Assembly: GCA_014529385.2 (NCBI GenBank)
Contig: CM043952.1
Coordinates: 158,499,557-158,563,556 of the forward strand
Origin: Adiantum capillus-veneris
Lineage: Eukaryota > Streptophyta > Polypodiopsida > Polypodiales > Pteridaceae
Length of the DNA stretch: 64,000 nucleotides
Direction: 5' to 3'
Under the pieces are notes generated by a model. It worked only from the letters and a program-made list of their open reading frames with translations, did not search any database and was not told the DNA's origin. Shown piece after piece: positions 31,395 through 42,050 of this stretch. A program made the translations under genes and the position numbers. Numbering within the stretch: the stretch's first letter is position 1; every line of letters starts with the position of its first letter.

Positions 31395-32908
31395 CTATTC
31401 TTTCTGTGCCTTTTTAGGGCACTTCGCGGAGATATGTCCAGTTTTCCCGCATCCAAAGCACTTCCCCTCCCTGATGTAGCGAGTCCGCTCCTGAGGAGTA
31501 AGTCTGGGTCGTGCATCCTTTTTCTCTGGGTTGCTCTTTCTTTTTCTACTTTCATTCCCAACAGCCTGTCCGGTTCGTTGTGTCGTGACCTCATCTATGG
31601 GGTAGGTCAGACTGCCAGAGTGAATTGCAAAGCCCTGCTTCGCATGACTCATCAACTCCTGAATAGAAGCTGACTTCTGTTCCAAGCAGTGGTCTCGGAT
31701 CTCTGTAGGTAGACCCAATGTAAACCGCTCAATCTGTTCTCTGAACGAGATCTTCTTGAAGGAAGAGGCAGGTAGAAAAGAGTTCCAGAATCTTTCACAG
31801 TAAGAATTCACTGTATCGCTCTTGGTCATCCGGAGATGGTTCCAAGCAGCTCGTATATCTCGCTCAAACTCTTGAGTTAACCAAGAAGAAATAAAAAGCC
31901 TCTTGAATTTCAGTCATGTAACTGGCACAGTCTTGCTTAATAGAAGCGTGGACCACCAAGTGCGAGCATTCCCCTTAAAATAAGAGGCAGCTCTCCGAAT
32001 ATTGGAGTGCTCTGAATAGCGTCCTCCCGCGAAAGCGATGTCAAACTACTGTATAAAAGACAAAGCCTTCAAAGCATCGGAGTATCCCGAAAAAGTATCA
32101 AACTTAAGTGCTTGGCCACCTTCCTTAAACTCTCGGACTTTCTTGCTTTTATCTTCGAGAAAGTCATATTGGTTGGCTTTGTAAAGATTCTTCTTGTTCG
32201 CATAAAAGTTCCCAATGTCAGAGTCTGAACTGTCCATAGACGAGTCCTCTGTAGCAGTATCACTCACTGGGCGAGACTTAGACTTCATTGCCTTTTTCTT
32301 GCCCTTTCCGAAGCGTTGTGTCTTGCTTCACTTTTTGCTTTTCCTGTCTTCTTCGCTCGAGTCTAAAGAGCTAGAAGAACTGTCAGAAGAAGAAGAAGAA
32401 GAAGAAGAACTGGGTAGGCCTTCAAACTTGACGCGTTTTTCAGTTTCTTTGCCTTGTCGAATGTCGACCGACGACCCAAATATCCCGGGAAGTCAGTGCC
32501 TTTCTTCTGCTTTTTGCGGTGCTTTTTGCCGTGCTTTTTGTCCTTCTTTTGCACGTCGAAAATCTGAGCAATTCGTGCATCAACCACGTTCTCCAGTTCC
32601 TTCTCCGTATATTTCTTGGAGACAGAAGATTTCTTAAGAGCGGGTTTCGGGAGTGGTGTTGTGGTTCTCTGCCACTCTGTCTGTACCTCTTCCAAAGAGG
32701 TCTGGTTCATATATTTTGCCATCTTCGGGTCCTTGGCAAAATTGAGCATCATCTTTGTTGCATCATCAATCAATTTTCGATGCTCCATCTCTTGCTGCTC
32801 CGCTGGAGTAGGCCTAGGCGGGCCATACTCCGTGCCGGAATCTTCGTTGTGATCCCTGCCCGCATCTCCAGATGCAGAGGGAGTCGACTGATCATTGCCT
32901 GAAGCCAT
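31395..32908 (-). pseudogene. gag: Gag of GYP-M
   Basis: ATG at 32908 (MASGNDQSTPSASGDAG). The N-terminal part includes KKDKKHGKKHRKKQKKG, an Arg/Lys-rich stretch. After a frameshift near 32400, in a GAA repeat, come KSKKVREFKEGGQALKFDTF and ALKALSFIQ. A TAG at 32046-32048 replaces CAG before FDIAFAGG, and a TGA at 31914-31916 replaces TGG before LKFK. The capsid continues with YCERFWNSFL and EQIERFTLGL, and the intact zinc knuckle CFGCGKTGHISAKC is near 31455. A TAG at 31395 separates it from pol in the same frame. Confidence 0.88.
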
Positions 32909-32966
32909 AGGTGCCGCGGAAAAAAAAATCGGGGATCGGATTTCCCGTAGAAGAGAAATCGGCCGT

Positions 32967-32978
32967 GCTCTGATGCCA
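32967..32978 (-). promoter_or_regulatory. Primer binding site of GYP-M (tRNA-iMet)
   Basis: The minus strand reads TGGCATCAGAGC, one base from the standard site, one base inside the 5' LTR. Confidence 0.88.
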
Positions 32979-32979
32979 C

Positions 32980-33578
32980 TATAACAGACTTGGACACTCC
33001 AAGTCAAGAATCAACCGCGACAGCACCAAATAACCACTTCAAAACAATTCACAGATCACAATAGATTTGCACTGGCCGGCGGAGTTCCATGCCTAGAGAT
33101 ATTGGCCCCAAAGACGGGCGCCCCTTTCGGTATTTCTTTTTATATTAATCAGATCAAAGTACAAGAGTGTGGCTAGGGTTTCACTCTCAGACTCTGCGTC
33201 CAGATGCTCTCAGAAGTGAAGCCCTCTCCACATATTTAAAGGTACAAGGGATGCCCAAAAGCAGAGCCCCAAAAGCTTTTAAAATCAAAAGCAGTAGTCC
33301 TCTCTCTCTCTTTAGAGAGTCTTTTCTTTTTTTATATAAAAAAAAGCAAGCTCTCTCTCTCTTTCATGGCGTGTGGACCAAAAAGCAACGCCCAAAAGCT
33401 GTTAGCGCATTTTGCGGCACAATTTCCGGAAAGCTCCTACTGCCACGTGGCACCTCGGCAGAAATTAGGGCTTCACAGAAATTAGGGTTTCTGGCAGTTT
33501 TTTAGGGTTTGCAGGGATTTTAGGGTTTCAGCCTCAAATTTCAGCTACCCGTAGTAGCCACGTCATCACTTTGTGACA
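32980..33578 (-). repeat. 5' LTR of GYP-M
   Basis: Plus strand TATAACAGACTTGG (expected TG mutated to TA) to CATCACTTTGTGACA. Nearly identical to the 3' LTR except for small deletions around the TTAGGGTTT units, of which three intact copies and one mutated copy remain, and a few substitutions. Confidence 0.9.
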
Positions 33579-33849
33579 ACAAGAGAGGGCAAGAGGATGG
33601 GCTGGCCACTGATTCGCAGCTCGCAGCTTGCTAATGTGCCCAAATCTCACGCTCCCTGCAATGCCTGCATACAAAGTCCGCAACCCAACTCGCGTGGCCA
33701 AAAAACTGCAGGCAAAAAATGTTTGCCCCAAATTGTTTGCCCGTTGGTTGACCATATAGAAAGTGATTTCGTACGTTTCCATACTCGGAACCCGTACGGA
33801 CGTACAGCTGGGCAACCACACGTGTACGAAAAAAACTATGATATTATCA
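33579..33849. other. Flank of GYP-M, probably the 5' side of the hAT element
   Basis: By position it continues the hAT flank interrupted by GYP-M. On the minus strand one frame reads GLRTLYAGIAGSV, which resembles the BED segment of the transposase (LRIRAYIQGIAGHGV). This could be a second, decayed BED unit or chance. TTTCGTACG and CGTACGGACGTACA near 33768-33806 are palindromic. No hAT terminus identified. Confidence 0.35.
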
Positions 33850-34480
33850 CATACTTAACTTTCAAAAAAAGCCTTTCCTTCCCTTCTTCTTTCTGAAGAG
33901 TGTCTTCTCAAATCTAAGAAGCACCTGATCATCTTCCTGCAATTGCAAGTCACGTGATGCACCTTCTTATTTTGTCCTTGAGACTTTTGCAAAGCCTGCT
34001 TAGCCTCAACATAGACAGTAGCCGAATCCTGTAGAAAGTGATCTACCGAAAATATATTGTCCTTTGTGCACAAAATAAGCAGAACCTTTCTGCCACCCTC
34101 GACAATCTTAAACGACGTCTTTCCTGTCGAAGTGTGAACAGTGTTACTGTAAGCAACTCCACTAATAGCAAATACTTCTCCCACTGAGACTTATTTTCAC
34201 AAATATATTATTTCCACAAGAATAATACCACAAATTTGATAATATATTTGACTCTCCATCGACCAACAGACGAAAAACCGAAGAGAATTTTTGCATAGTG
34301 CCCATGCACTCCATAATAAGCTGGTAACTTTGAATCTCTATCTGAAACAATACCGAAAAACGTGTGAGACAAACAACTCTGCCACATGATAGGCCTTCAT
34401 TGTCTTCTCCACTAGCACGAAGTGAACATGCTTGTTGAATCTATCCACAATAGTCCAAATGCCATCATATTGTGACAATC
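33850..34480 (-). pseudogene. Decayed gypsy integrase fragment
   Basis: On the minus strand, in changing frames: YDGIWTIVDRFNKHVHFVLV (34410-34470), GIVSDRDSK near 34340, then SNTVHTSTGKTSFKIVEGG (about 34090-34155), KDNIF and a Lys/Gln-rich tail. This is the order of a chromovirus integrase core, but with stops and frameshifts throughout. It resembles the GYP-A and GYP-M integrases. No LTR adjoins it. Confidence 0.75.
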
Positions 34481-34849
34481 TTCACCTCCACACATGTACA
34501 AGTGGAAGAACACAGGCAACACATCTGACACTACAAGATCTTGCACTATGTTTCAATATATAATGGTAGCATATGTAGATTGTTCCCTATTTAACCGTAT
34601 CATCCAACTATACAAAGACGAATGACAGCTTGATCATAACTTTGTCAAATTCCACCAGAAATGTACAAGGATGCACATAAGACCCTACCGAGATTGAAAA
34701 AAGAGGGGTTAAGCTTGAAACTTTTCAGAAGCCAAGTAACTCCCATGAAGTACTAGACAAAGAGTCAAATAGCTCAACCTTAACACTACATGTCGCCTAT
34801 TACAAACAGGAAATAAAATACCAGAAGTAACACAAACTAAAAACAGCAG

Positions 34850-34913
<64 letters not shown>

Positions 34914-36177
34914 ATTTAGCGCGTCACCTAAAAGGCCTGCTGATAAGCCATAGATGATTTCCTTCACCACACTGGGCCCACTCTTGGTGGCTGCTGCGAC
35001 TGCATGAGAAGGTAACGCCATGGCTCGCTCGCTCGCCCGCTATGTGTCGCTCGTCGTATAGGACGATTAATTTTCGTACGCCTAAATCTAAGAAATGCGA
35101 CCGTACCGAGCGGGGGAGGAAATAACTTTTTTTTACTTCGTTAGCATAGCGGCACAAAGAAATCAATACACACAGATTAATACAAAGCGAAAAAAAGCAT
35201 CAAAAGTATGCATTATTTGGTTTGAATCAAGTGGGTACAACTATTAGTGATTATTTTGGTACAATCAAGTCGCTCCAGTGGTGTTATATGCACATTTTCC
35301 TCACATAGCAAATCCACATATGGTGAGTGAGACTCCAACGGAGGGGCCACCAAGGCGACAAAGAAGAAGAGAAGTTGTTCAAAATCTATAAGTAAAAGCA
35401 AAGCAAAGCCATATATCTCTCAAAAAGAAAAACCTTTATCCACACTACACTTAAATCGCACAATAAATTATTTTATGTATAATTGTCATTTCAATTAAGT
35501 CCTTGAATATAAGGCATCCAAAAATAGAACGGCAACAATTCAAAAAAAAAAAGTTAAACCATCTACTGTATATAATTTTAATAACTATTTGTTGCAACCA
35601 ACCAAATCCACATGAAAACACTGCATTTATGAGTTTGTATTGTCCCATCTCTCTCACAAAAACATGTCCTAACCTTGTTTGTTCATCAATTGCCAAGGAA
35701 ACATGGTAATACCCAACCAATCCTTGATAGAAATTTCAGTCGTAAAGACCCATTAATAGATAATCTAAGTAGTAATAATTCCTACACAATAGTCAACACA
35801 AATCAGTTTGAATTTTTTGTCAATATATCAAATACAAAAACTAAGAGAACATCAAGATTTAATTATACCTTATCACCTCAAAATCTTCCATCATATGTAC
35901 CACCTCTTTCGTCGTTACAGGTCCTCTCCATAAAGGTGGATCTGGTAATGAGATTAAAAGTCATCATCATTCTATCATTAGCATCATCTTATTATCATCA
36001 AATATGAAGCAGTACTTGGAACAAAGTGTGGTGCTCTTCTCAATATATATCAAACTATAGATCAATTTTTCATTTTTGTTGATAGTTTCTGCTAAGAAAA
36101 ACCACAGAGAATTAGGTATAATAGGTTAGAATCGAAACCATCAAAAAAAATGATATGTTAAAAAATCTGTTCAAACC
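34481..36177. other. About 1.7 kb with no gene recognised
   Basis: AT-rich, many short stops on both strands. It holds one CT microsatellite (34852-34911) and an A-run near 35545. Part of it, from about 35450, could be the 3' region of the Helitron whose helicase fragment follows on the minus strand. I could not find a CTRR end with a hairpin. Confidence 0.5.
34852..34911. repeat. (CT)n microsatellite
   Basis: A pure CT run of about 60 bases. Confidence 0.95.
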
Positions 36178-36900
36178 TTATACATTTGTTAGTTGTAAAA
36201 ACTCTTTGTATACAATGTTTCGAGTGTAAAACATTGGTGGTTCTATGGGTTCACTTATATTCGATCTTTGAGCATCATCAATAACTATCTTGATGGCAGA
36301 TGAAGATCTCACACGGGACATTGTAACATATCGCTGACCATGACTGAAAATTGGTGTAGCTAGATACAAACCCTAAACTTCGAGTGTTTGACCTTGTGCC
36401 TTGTTGATTGTCATTTGAGATGCAAGCCTCATAGGAAACTGCCCATGCTTCATTTCAAAAGGTAGTCCATGAGAAGCCCCTATAATAAAGTCTATTCTGG
36501 GTATGAATACCCTTTCTCCAACTTGTGACCCAGTGATTACTTTTGCATCAATAATCCTATGGTGAGATTGCTTACATATCAACCTTGTACTGTTATACAA
36601 ACCTTGTTGAGGATCTAAGTTGCAAAGAAGCATAATTGGGGCATTCTCTTTCAATTGCAAAAAGTGTGGTGGAAACCACCACCAAGCTCAAGAGAATTCA
36701 AAAATTTAGTTGTATAAATGACACTACTGCAATTTGATGAACATATTGAGTCACTCCTTACATATTCCTCTCATTTTATCCATGGCCAAGTTATTAATGG
36801 CATCAATCTCATTATTGCGAAGAGCAAGAATACCTCTATCCTTTTAAAAAACTCTTGTAATCTTGAATGTGTTAAATATACAGCAGATTTGGGACACTCG
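36178..36900 (-). pseudogene. Helitron helicase, C-terminal fragment
   Basis: Minus strand: RNNEIDAINNLAMDKMRGI (about 36775-36830), then after a frameshift LKENAPIMLLCNLDPQQGLY, NSTRLICKQ, RVFIPRIDF, FEMKHGQFPMRLASQMTINK, AQGQTLE, a TAG at about 36373, and YLATPIFSHGQRYVTMSRVR, IKIVIDD, NIVYKEFL. This is the PIF1-type helicase end of a plant Helitron Rep/Hel protein (rolling-circle transposition). The Rep domain and N-terminal helicase motifs are missing. At least one frameshift and one stop break it. It abuts COP-2 near 36920. Confidence 0.85.
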
Positions 36901-36926
36901 TTCTTGCTAAGTTTTAAATATGCATG

Positions 36927-38985
36927 CAATAAGTACTCAAATCCTTCCCCTTGTGCATGTTGAAACGATCAAGAACCTTGTGCACATACTCTTTTTGAGA
37001 AAGGTACAACAACCTCTTCTTACGGTCACGAGAGTAATGTGCATACCTAAAATGTGATTGGTGTCACCCAAATCTTTCATGTCAATTTGACTTTTTAGCT
37101 TGGTTTTCAAGTCAGTAATGTCCTTCGTGGAATGACTAGCAATAAGCATGTCATCTACATAAAGGATAAGCATAATAAGTTGTCCATTGGGTTTTCTTTT
37201 CACGTAAAGACATGGATCCTCATTACTGTGCTTATAGCCTAGGGAACGCATACATGCATCAAACTTTTGATACCATTGTTTGGATGATTGCTTCAAGCCA
37301 TAGAGACTTTTCAAAAGCTTACATACCAAATGTTCCTTGCTCTTTAGCACAAACCCTTCAAGTTGCTGCATATAAATCTCTTCCTCGAGATCACCATGGA
37401 AGAAAGTTGTAATGACATCCATTTTATCAAGCTTCATATCTTCAGTGGCAACCAAAGCAAGCAACATTCTCAGTGTGGTTATCTTGAACATTGGAGAAAG
37501 GATTTTATGGAAATTGACACCATATTCTTGCTTGAAACCTTTGGCCACTAACAAGCTTTGTAATTGTCAATCTTTTTCTTGTAAACCCATTTACAAGGTA
37601 ATGCTTTCCTACCTTTTGGCAACGGAACAAGTTCCCATGTTTTGTTCTTTGCAATACTGAACAACTCCCTCTTCATAGCATGTTCCCATTGAACCTTATC
37701 ATTGGCTAGCATAGCCTCTTTGTAACAAGAAGGCTCACCACTATTTGTCAGCAAAAGAAAATTCGCGCCTGGAACAAAACATTCTGGCGGATATGACACT
37801 CTTTGAGATCTCCACGGCTGATCAGAACTCGTATTAGCCTGTGTAGTAAGTGGCTCGGGAGCTGTCTGGACAAGAGGTGATACATCGGAATTCGTCACTT
37901 TTTAGAATTCAACCTCTTTCACTGGCTGTCTAAGCATGTTAGTCTCATTAAAGACAACATCACTGCTATGGATCATTGATCGACTTTCCAAAATCCCATA
38001 AATGATAGCCAAATTGACCATCTAAACCATAGCCAATGAAGATGCATTTCTTGGACTTAGGATCTAGCTTAGCACGCAACTCCTTGGGTACATGTGCATA
38101 AGCTTCACAGCCAAATATGCGGAGTTTTTCATAAGACAATTTATGTCCTGACCATAACTCCAAAGGTACACGAATCTGTAATGAAGCATGTGGTGATCTA
38201 TCGATCAAGTACATGGCTGTGTATAATGCTTCAGCCCAAAACGCTTGTGGTAAATTAGCCTGTGATAGCATAGACATAATTTGCTCTTGGATGGTCCTAT
38301 TCATTCGTTCCGCAACACCATTTTGTGCAGGGGTATAAGAAGTTGTAAACTCACGCTTAATTTCCCCTACTTGAACAAAAGTTTGTAAATTCTTTGGAGA
38401 CATATTCTCCATCCTTGTCTGAGCGCAAAGCTTTCAACTTATGCTCAGACTGAGTTTCAACACTAGATAAGAACTTCTTGAAGCAAGAAAAGGTCTCATC
38501 TTTAGACTTCATGGCATAGACACAAACATGACCTATTGCATCGTCAATGAATGTAACATAATAGGACGCATCACCATGGGATTTAGAAGGCATAGGCCCA
38601 CATAATTCATTGTGGACAAGCTCTAAGGGTTTTCTTTCTTTGTCAAAAGAATGTGTATGATGTGTATGTCTTTGCTTTCCACATTGATGGTGCTCACACA
38701 AGGGAAAATCAGAAAATGACAAAGACGGTAAGTTGCCCAAACGAGAGAGTGTCTCCATTCCCTTCTTTGACATATGTCCTAACTGGCTAGCCACAAAGCA
38801 ACGGTTGGTAGCTCGGTTACAGAAAGAACATTGTTTTTATCAAATACATAAAGAGGATAAACTGAACCAACTTTAGAACCATGGGCTATAATAAGATGAC
38901 CCTTCGCAACACGCCAAGACTACTGATGAAAAGTGACTTTATAACCCAAGTCATCAACATGTCCAACCAAAACCAGATTGCGCGT
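36927..38985 (-). pseudogene. pol: COP-2: copia integrase and reverse transcriptase, truncated at both ends
   Basis: Minus strand, 38985 down: the segment before integrase (GYKVTFHQ, AHGSKVGSVYPLYVFDKN), ASQLGHMSKKGMETLSRLGN, finger CEHHQCGK, then core motifs LVHNELCGPMPSKSHGDASY, VTFIDDAIGHV, LRSDKDGEYVS, NGVAERMNRTIQEQI and ERMNRT. The linker follows, then reverse transcriptase: CKWVYKKK, LVAKGFKQEYGVNF, KMDVITTFFHGDLEEEIYM, SLYGLKQSSKQWYQKFD, ILYVDDMLIAS (catalytic box intact) and LSQKEYVHKVLDRFNMHKG, where it ends. Frameshifts lie near 38400, 37960 and 37550. RNase H and both LTRs are missing. Related to COP-4. Confidence 0.88.
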
Positions 38986-38989
38986 CTAT

Positions 38990-39213
38990 TGGAATTAGGG
39001 TTGCAGAGAAATGCACACAGCTTGGAGAAGACGAAGGAAGCTCAAGGCACACAACTGAGAGTATATTACTTTGTGTGCAATGGAAAGATAGATAGCCCTA
39101 GAGTGATGGGCGTATATACAATGCACGGGGGAGAAAACCTCCTAAAGAGGGAAAAAATGCCCCAACGGTCCTAGTGTGTTCACATACATCACTACCACAT
39201 GTATATGGTAACA
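38990..39213 (-). repeat. 3' LTR of COP-3 (224 bp)
   Basis: Plus strand TGGAATTAGGGTTGC to ATGGTAACA. On the minus strand it starts TGTTACC right after a polypurine tract (complement of GACCCCCCTTGGAG, 39214-39227). It cuts COP-2 coding sequence at 38985, so COP-3 inserted into COP-2. Confidence 0.7.
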
Positions 39214-39227
39214 GACCCCCCTTGGAG

Positions 39228-39486
39228 TGATGCGGTGAACGAGAGCTGGCACATGAGTAAAGGGAAGTGCCATGCCCTAAGGACATGATCAGTCCACAAA
39301 GGGGAGTTGGCCCAAAGCTTTGCGGAAAGCTTCTCACTTCTCACGAGACAATGCCTTTGTGAAAAGATCTGCAAGGTTGTCCTGTGTTGGCACATAAGCC
39401 AAGCTCATCTCTCCTGTTGAGAGCCTCTCCCTGACATAGTGGTAATGCACCTCAATGTGCTTTGTGCGAGCATGAAAAATTGGGTT
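39228..39486 (-). pseudogene. pol: COP-3 RNase H, C-terminal end
   Basis: Minus strand from 39486: NPIFHARTKHIEVHYHYV, RERLSTGEMSLAYVPTQDNL, ADLFTKALSREK, then a TGA, FRKALGQLPFVD and the stop at 39289. This is the end of a copia polyprotein. Its upstream part resumes at 48356, interrupted by TRG. The residues Asn-Pro appear on both sides of the insertion because the GGGTT target duplication encodes them. Confidence 0.9.
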
Positions 39487-39734
39487 TGTGCGCTCCTTGC
39501 CGCACTGTCAAAGAAAGGGACTTGCCTAACACTGTGTGCGAGCCACAGACGGCTACAAGCACACAACTAGCTTAACTAGTAAGCTCAAAGAAAGCGATGG
39601 TGTGTCACTCACTGCTCTACGCTTGCTTCGTGGAGGATTCCTCACCGCGAAGAAGAAGGAGCCGCCGCTTCGCCGCGCTCAACCGCTTCGCCGCCGTCGT
39701 GTCTTCATAACGCTCGATCGCACACACACTCTCC

Positions 39735-39817
<83 letters not shown>

Positions 39818-40419
39818 GGAGGTGAAGAAGAAGAAGATGGAGATGGAGATGGAACAAGAGCACTCTTCTATTGCACAAATGAGAGAATAAGTGAATTTTA
39901 GGTTTAGTTGGCTTTTATATGAGCTCACCCCATTCACACTTGGGCGCCCATGCTTAGCCAACTAAACCCTTGAATGTCCCAGTTAGAGTGCGCCTCTCAT
40001 CGGCGATCACTCTTACCCTTTTCCTATTGGTCCGATAAGCCCGGTACCTGACTCTACCAAATACATAATACACGTCCGTCGTAGGTGATGGGGTGTCCGT
40101 TAGATGGAGCAAGAGCACTCTTCTAAAGAAGAAGAAGATGGAGATGGAGATGGAGCAAGAGCACTCTTCTATTGCACAAATGAGAGAATAAGTGAATTTT
40201 AGGTTTAGTTGGCTTTTATATGAGCTCACCCCATTCACACTAGGGCGCCCATGCTTAGCCAACTAAACCCTTGAATGTCCCAGTTAAAGTGCGCCTCTCA
40301 TCGGCGATCACTCTTACCCTTTTCCTATTGGTCCGACAAGCCCGGTACCTAACTCTACCAAATACATAATACACGTCCGTCGTAGGTGATGGGGTGTCCG
40401 TGAGCCATGAGGGTTAACA
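39487..40419 (-). repeat. 3' LTR of TRG, with internal 302-bp duplication
   Basis: Contains a second copy of about 300 bases (GATGGAGATGGAGATGGA starts at 39836 and again at 40138), absent from the 5' LTR. Also a (CA)n tract at 39743-39816. The duplication breaks off at GGTGTCCG and restarts mid-unit. Confidence 0.9.
39743..39816. repeat. (CA)n microsatellite
   Basis: About 70 bases of CA following a short CT run. In the other LTR the same position is mainly CT (about 47997-48031) with a short CA end. Confidence 0.95.
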
Positions 40420-40433
40420 TGCCCCCCTTCCTG
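40420..40433 (-). promoter_or_regulatory. Polypurine tract of TRG
   Basis: The complement of TGCCCCCCTTCCTG, directly inside the 3' LTR. Similar G-rich tracts recur at 42028-42042 and 42342-42356. Confidence 0.8.
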
Positions 40434-42050
40434 ATGTAGATTCCGTCCTCGGAAGCTATTGAGTTGAAGCTCGTTCATCGAGGTGGAAGAGCATTTGAGA
40501 TGAATGTCCTTAGCCTTCTTCAGTCACTGCAAAATCAAACAAAATTGGCACAGTAATTGCATTCTCATAAGTGATTAAAAAGCATATGCAGTTTTAGGTA
40601 GACAAATTGATTTTCAAACAATTTGTCAGCAATGAACATTAAATTGCAATGTAATCAAATGCATAAACATATGTAAAGGTAAAAAATTAAACAAGTCTGG
40701 GATCGCTAATTTGACGGTCGAAAGGCACTAGAGATCGAATATTAATACCATGGGTAAGCTTCTTAATTTTCTGTGGTCAATTAAGTTGTTTAATCGCGAG
40801 AGCCAAGTATTCATGTTCGAGGGCTGACTAGAGGCTATATCTAGAAGACCTTGTAGTTAAGCTACCATAAAAGGAATTTCTCATGAAATCATCGCCTGAC
40901 TGATTACTTTTTCTTTGACCCCCCAAATTCTTTTCACAGTGATTCAATTTTGATGTGTGTGCTTATTTTGTATGCCTTGGGTTTTTTGATTTTCAAGAAA
41001 AAGAGCCCATACTGGGAACCTCTAGGACTCTAGTACCATAGGCGATACATGTGAGTGAAGTACCCAATCAAGCTGAGATTTCTCTTCCAGCTTAAGATTT
41101 TACAATGTGGCACTTTGATTTTTTGTTTGTTCATTTTCATCATTTTAATTTTGTAACTTTGGGGGGTCATATAACACTGATACACCTACCTAGGCTCATC
41201 ACACTAGTAAACTCTCTTTATAATACTTAAGCTAAAGGTCAATAGGGTCAAGCCCACTAGAAAGCCCTAGTACATTTCACACAATGCTGCCTAGATCGGA
41301 TTAAGAACCTAAGTAACCATTGATTATTAGGAAGGCATTCCCCATGGTATTAAGAGAAGATCTCTAACACCTAACTTGGTCAAACTAGCTTAATCGGACT
41401 TGCTTGATGTTTAAACCTAGACAAGGGATTATGACAAAAAAGACATTGAATTAAATGTTTGATACTAAGCAAATGTGCTGGATATTATGCTACCAATCAC
41501 AATCAAAGCAGACAATCATAGATGCAAAAAAGATAAGGGACAATGATAATGGACAAGAAACACCTGTTTGTGTTGATGGTGGCGCTTGAACAGAAGAGTG
41601 AACGAGAGAAAGGTTCCATGAAGGTCCAAATCCTAACCACAGCAACACGTTCCTATACACACTATGAAACACAAACAATACCTCTAGGAGGCACATCATT
41701 GGGAAAAGAGAACTTTGCTAATCACTCAACTCTAAAACAGAAACACTTCTATCGTACTAATCTTACCTACCCTCCATCACTCAAGTGATGAGGATCAAAG
41801 GTGTTTCATGACAAAGGTTTCTGTTTCAGTGTACCGGATGTAAATGTGTAGGTCTGGGTCAATGTTTTGACTTTTATTGTGCATACTCGTTTGCTAATTG
41901 CTCTTGCTCTTTATTTTTTTGTTTTTTGCGAGTATAAAGCTTTATATGTACATTCCCTAAGATTGGTGATTGAGAGGTCAGGGAAAAAGGTTGAGAGGGA
42001 AACGAATGAATGATGACTGTCAGCAAACACTCCCCCCTTCCTTGGGTAGA
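40434..42050 (-). other. Non-coding 3' region of TRG
   Basis: 1.6 kb, AT-rich, without a supportable ORF on either strand. This is where reverse transcriptase and integrase would lie in an autonomous element; no motif of either is visible. The frame at 41490-41699 is not recognised and probably fortuitous. Confidence 0.6.

Larger units (their letters stand above)
26722..33578 (-). mobile_element. GYP-M: nearly complete chromodomain gypsy element (6.9 kb)
   Basis: LTRs of 625 and 599 bp, primer site, gag-pol in gypsy order, chromodomain and polypurine tract, all minus strand. Flanks GCAAG (26717-26721) and ACAAG (33579-33583) match at four of five positions, fitting a 5-bp target duplication. 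It is inserted about 70 bases upstream of the hAT start codon. Its coding region is complete in extent but carries several stops and frameshifts. Confidence 0.9.

Noticed and set aside
39536-39961. Open frames with Thr-His or Cys-Val runs
   Set aside because: They come from a CA/GT microsatellite in the TRG LTR and have no counterpart frame in the other LTR beyond the shared repeat.
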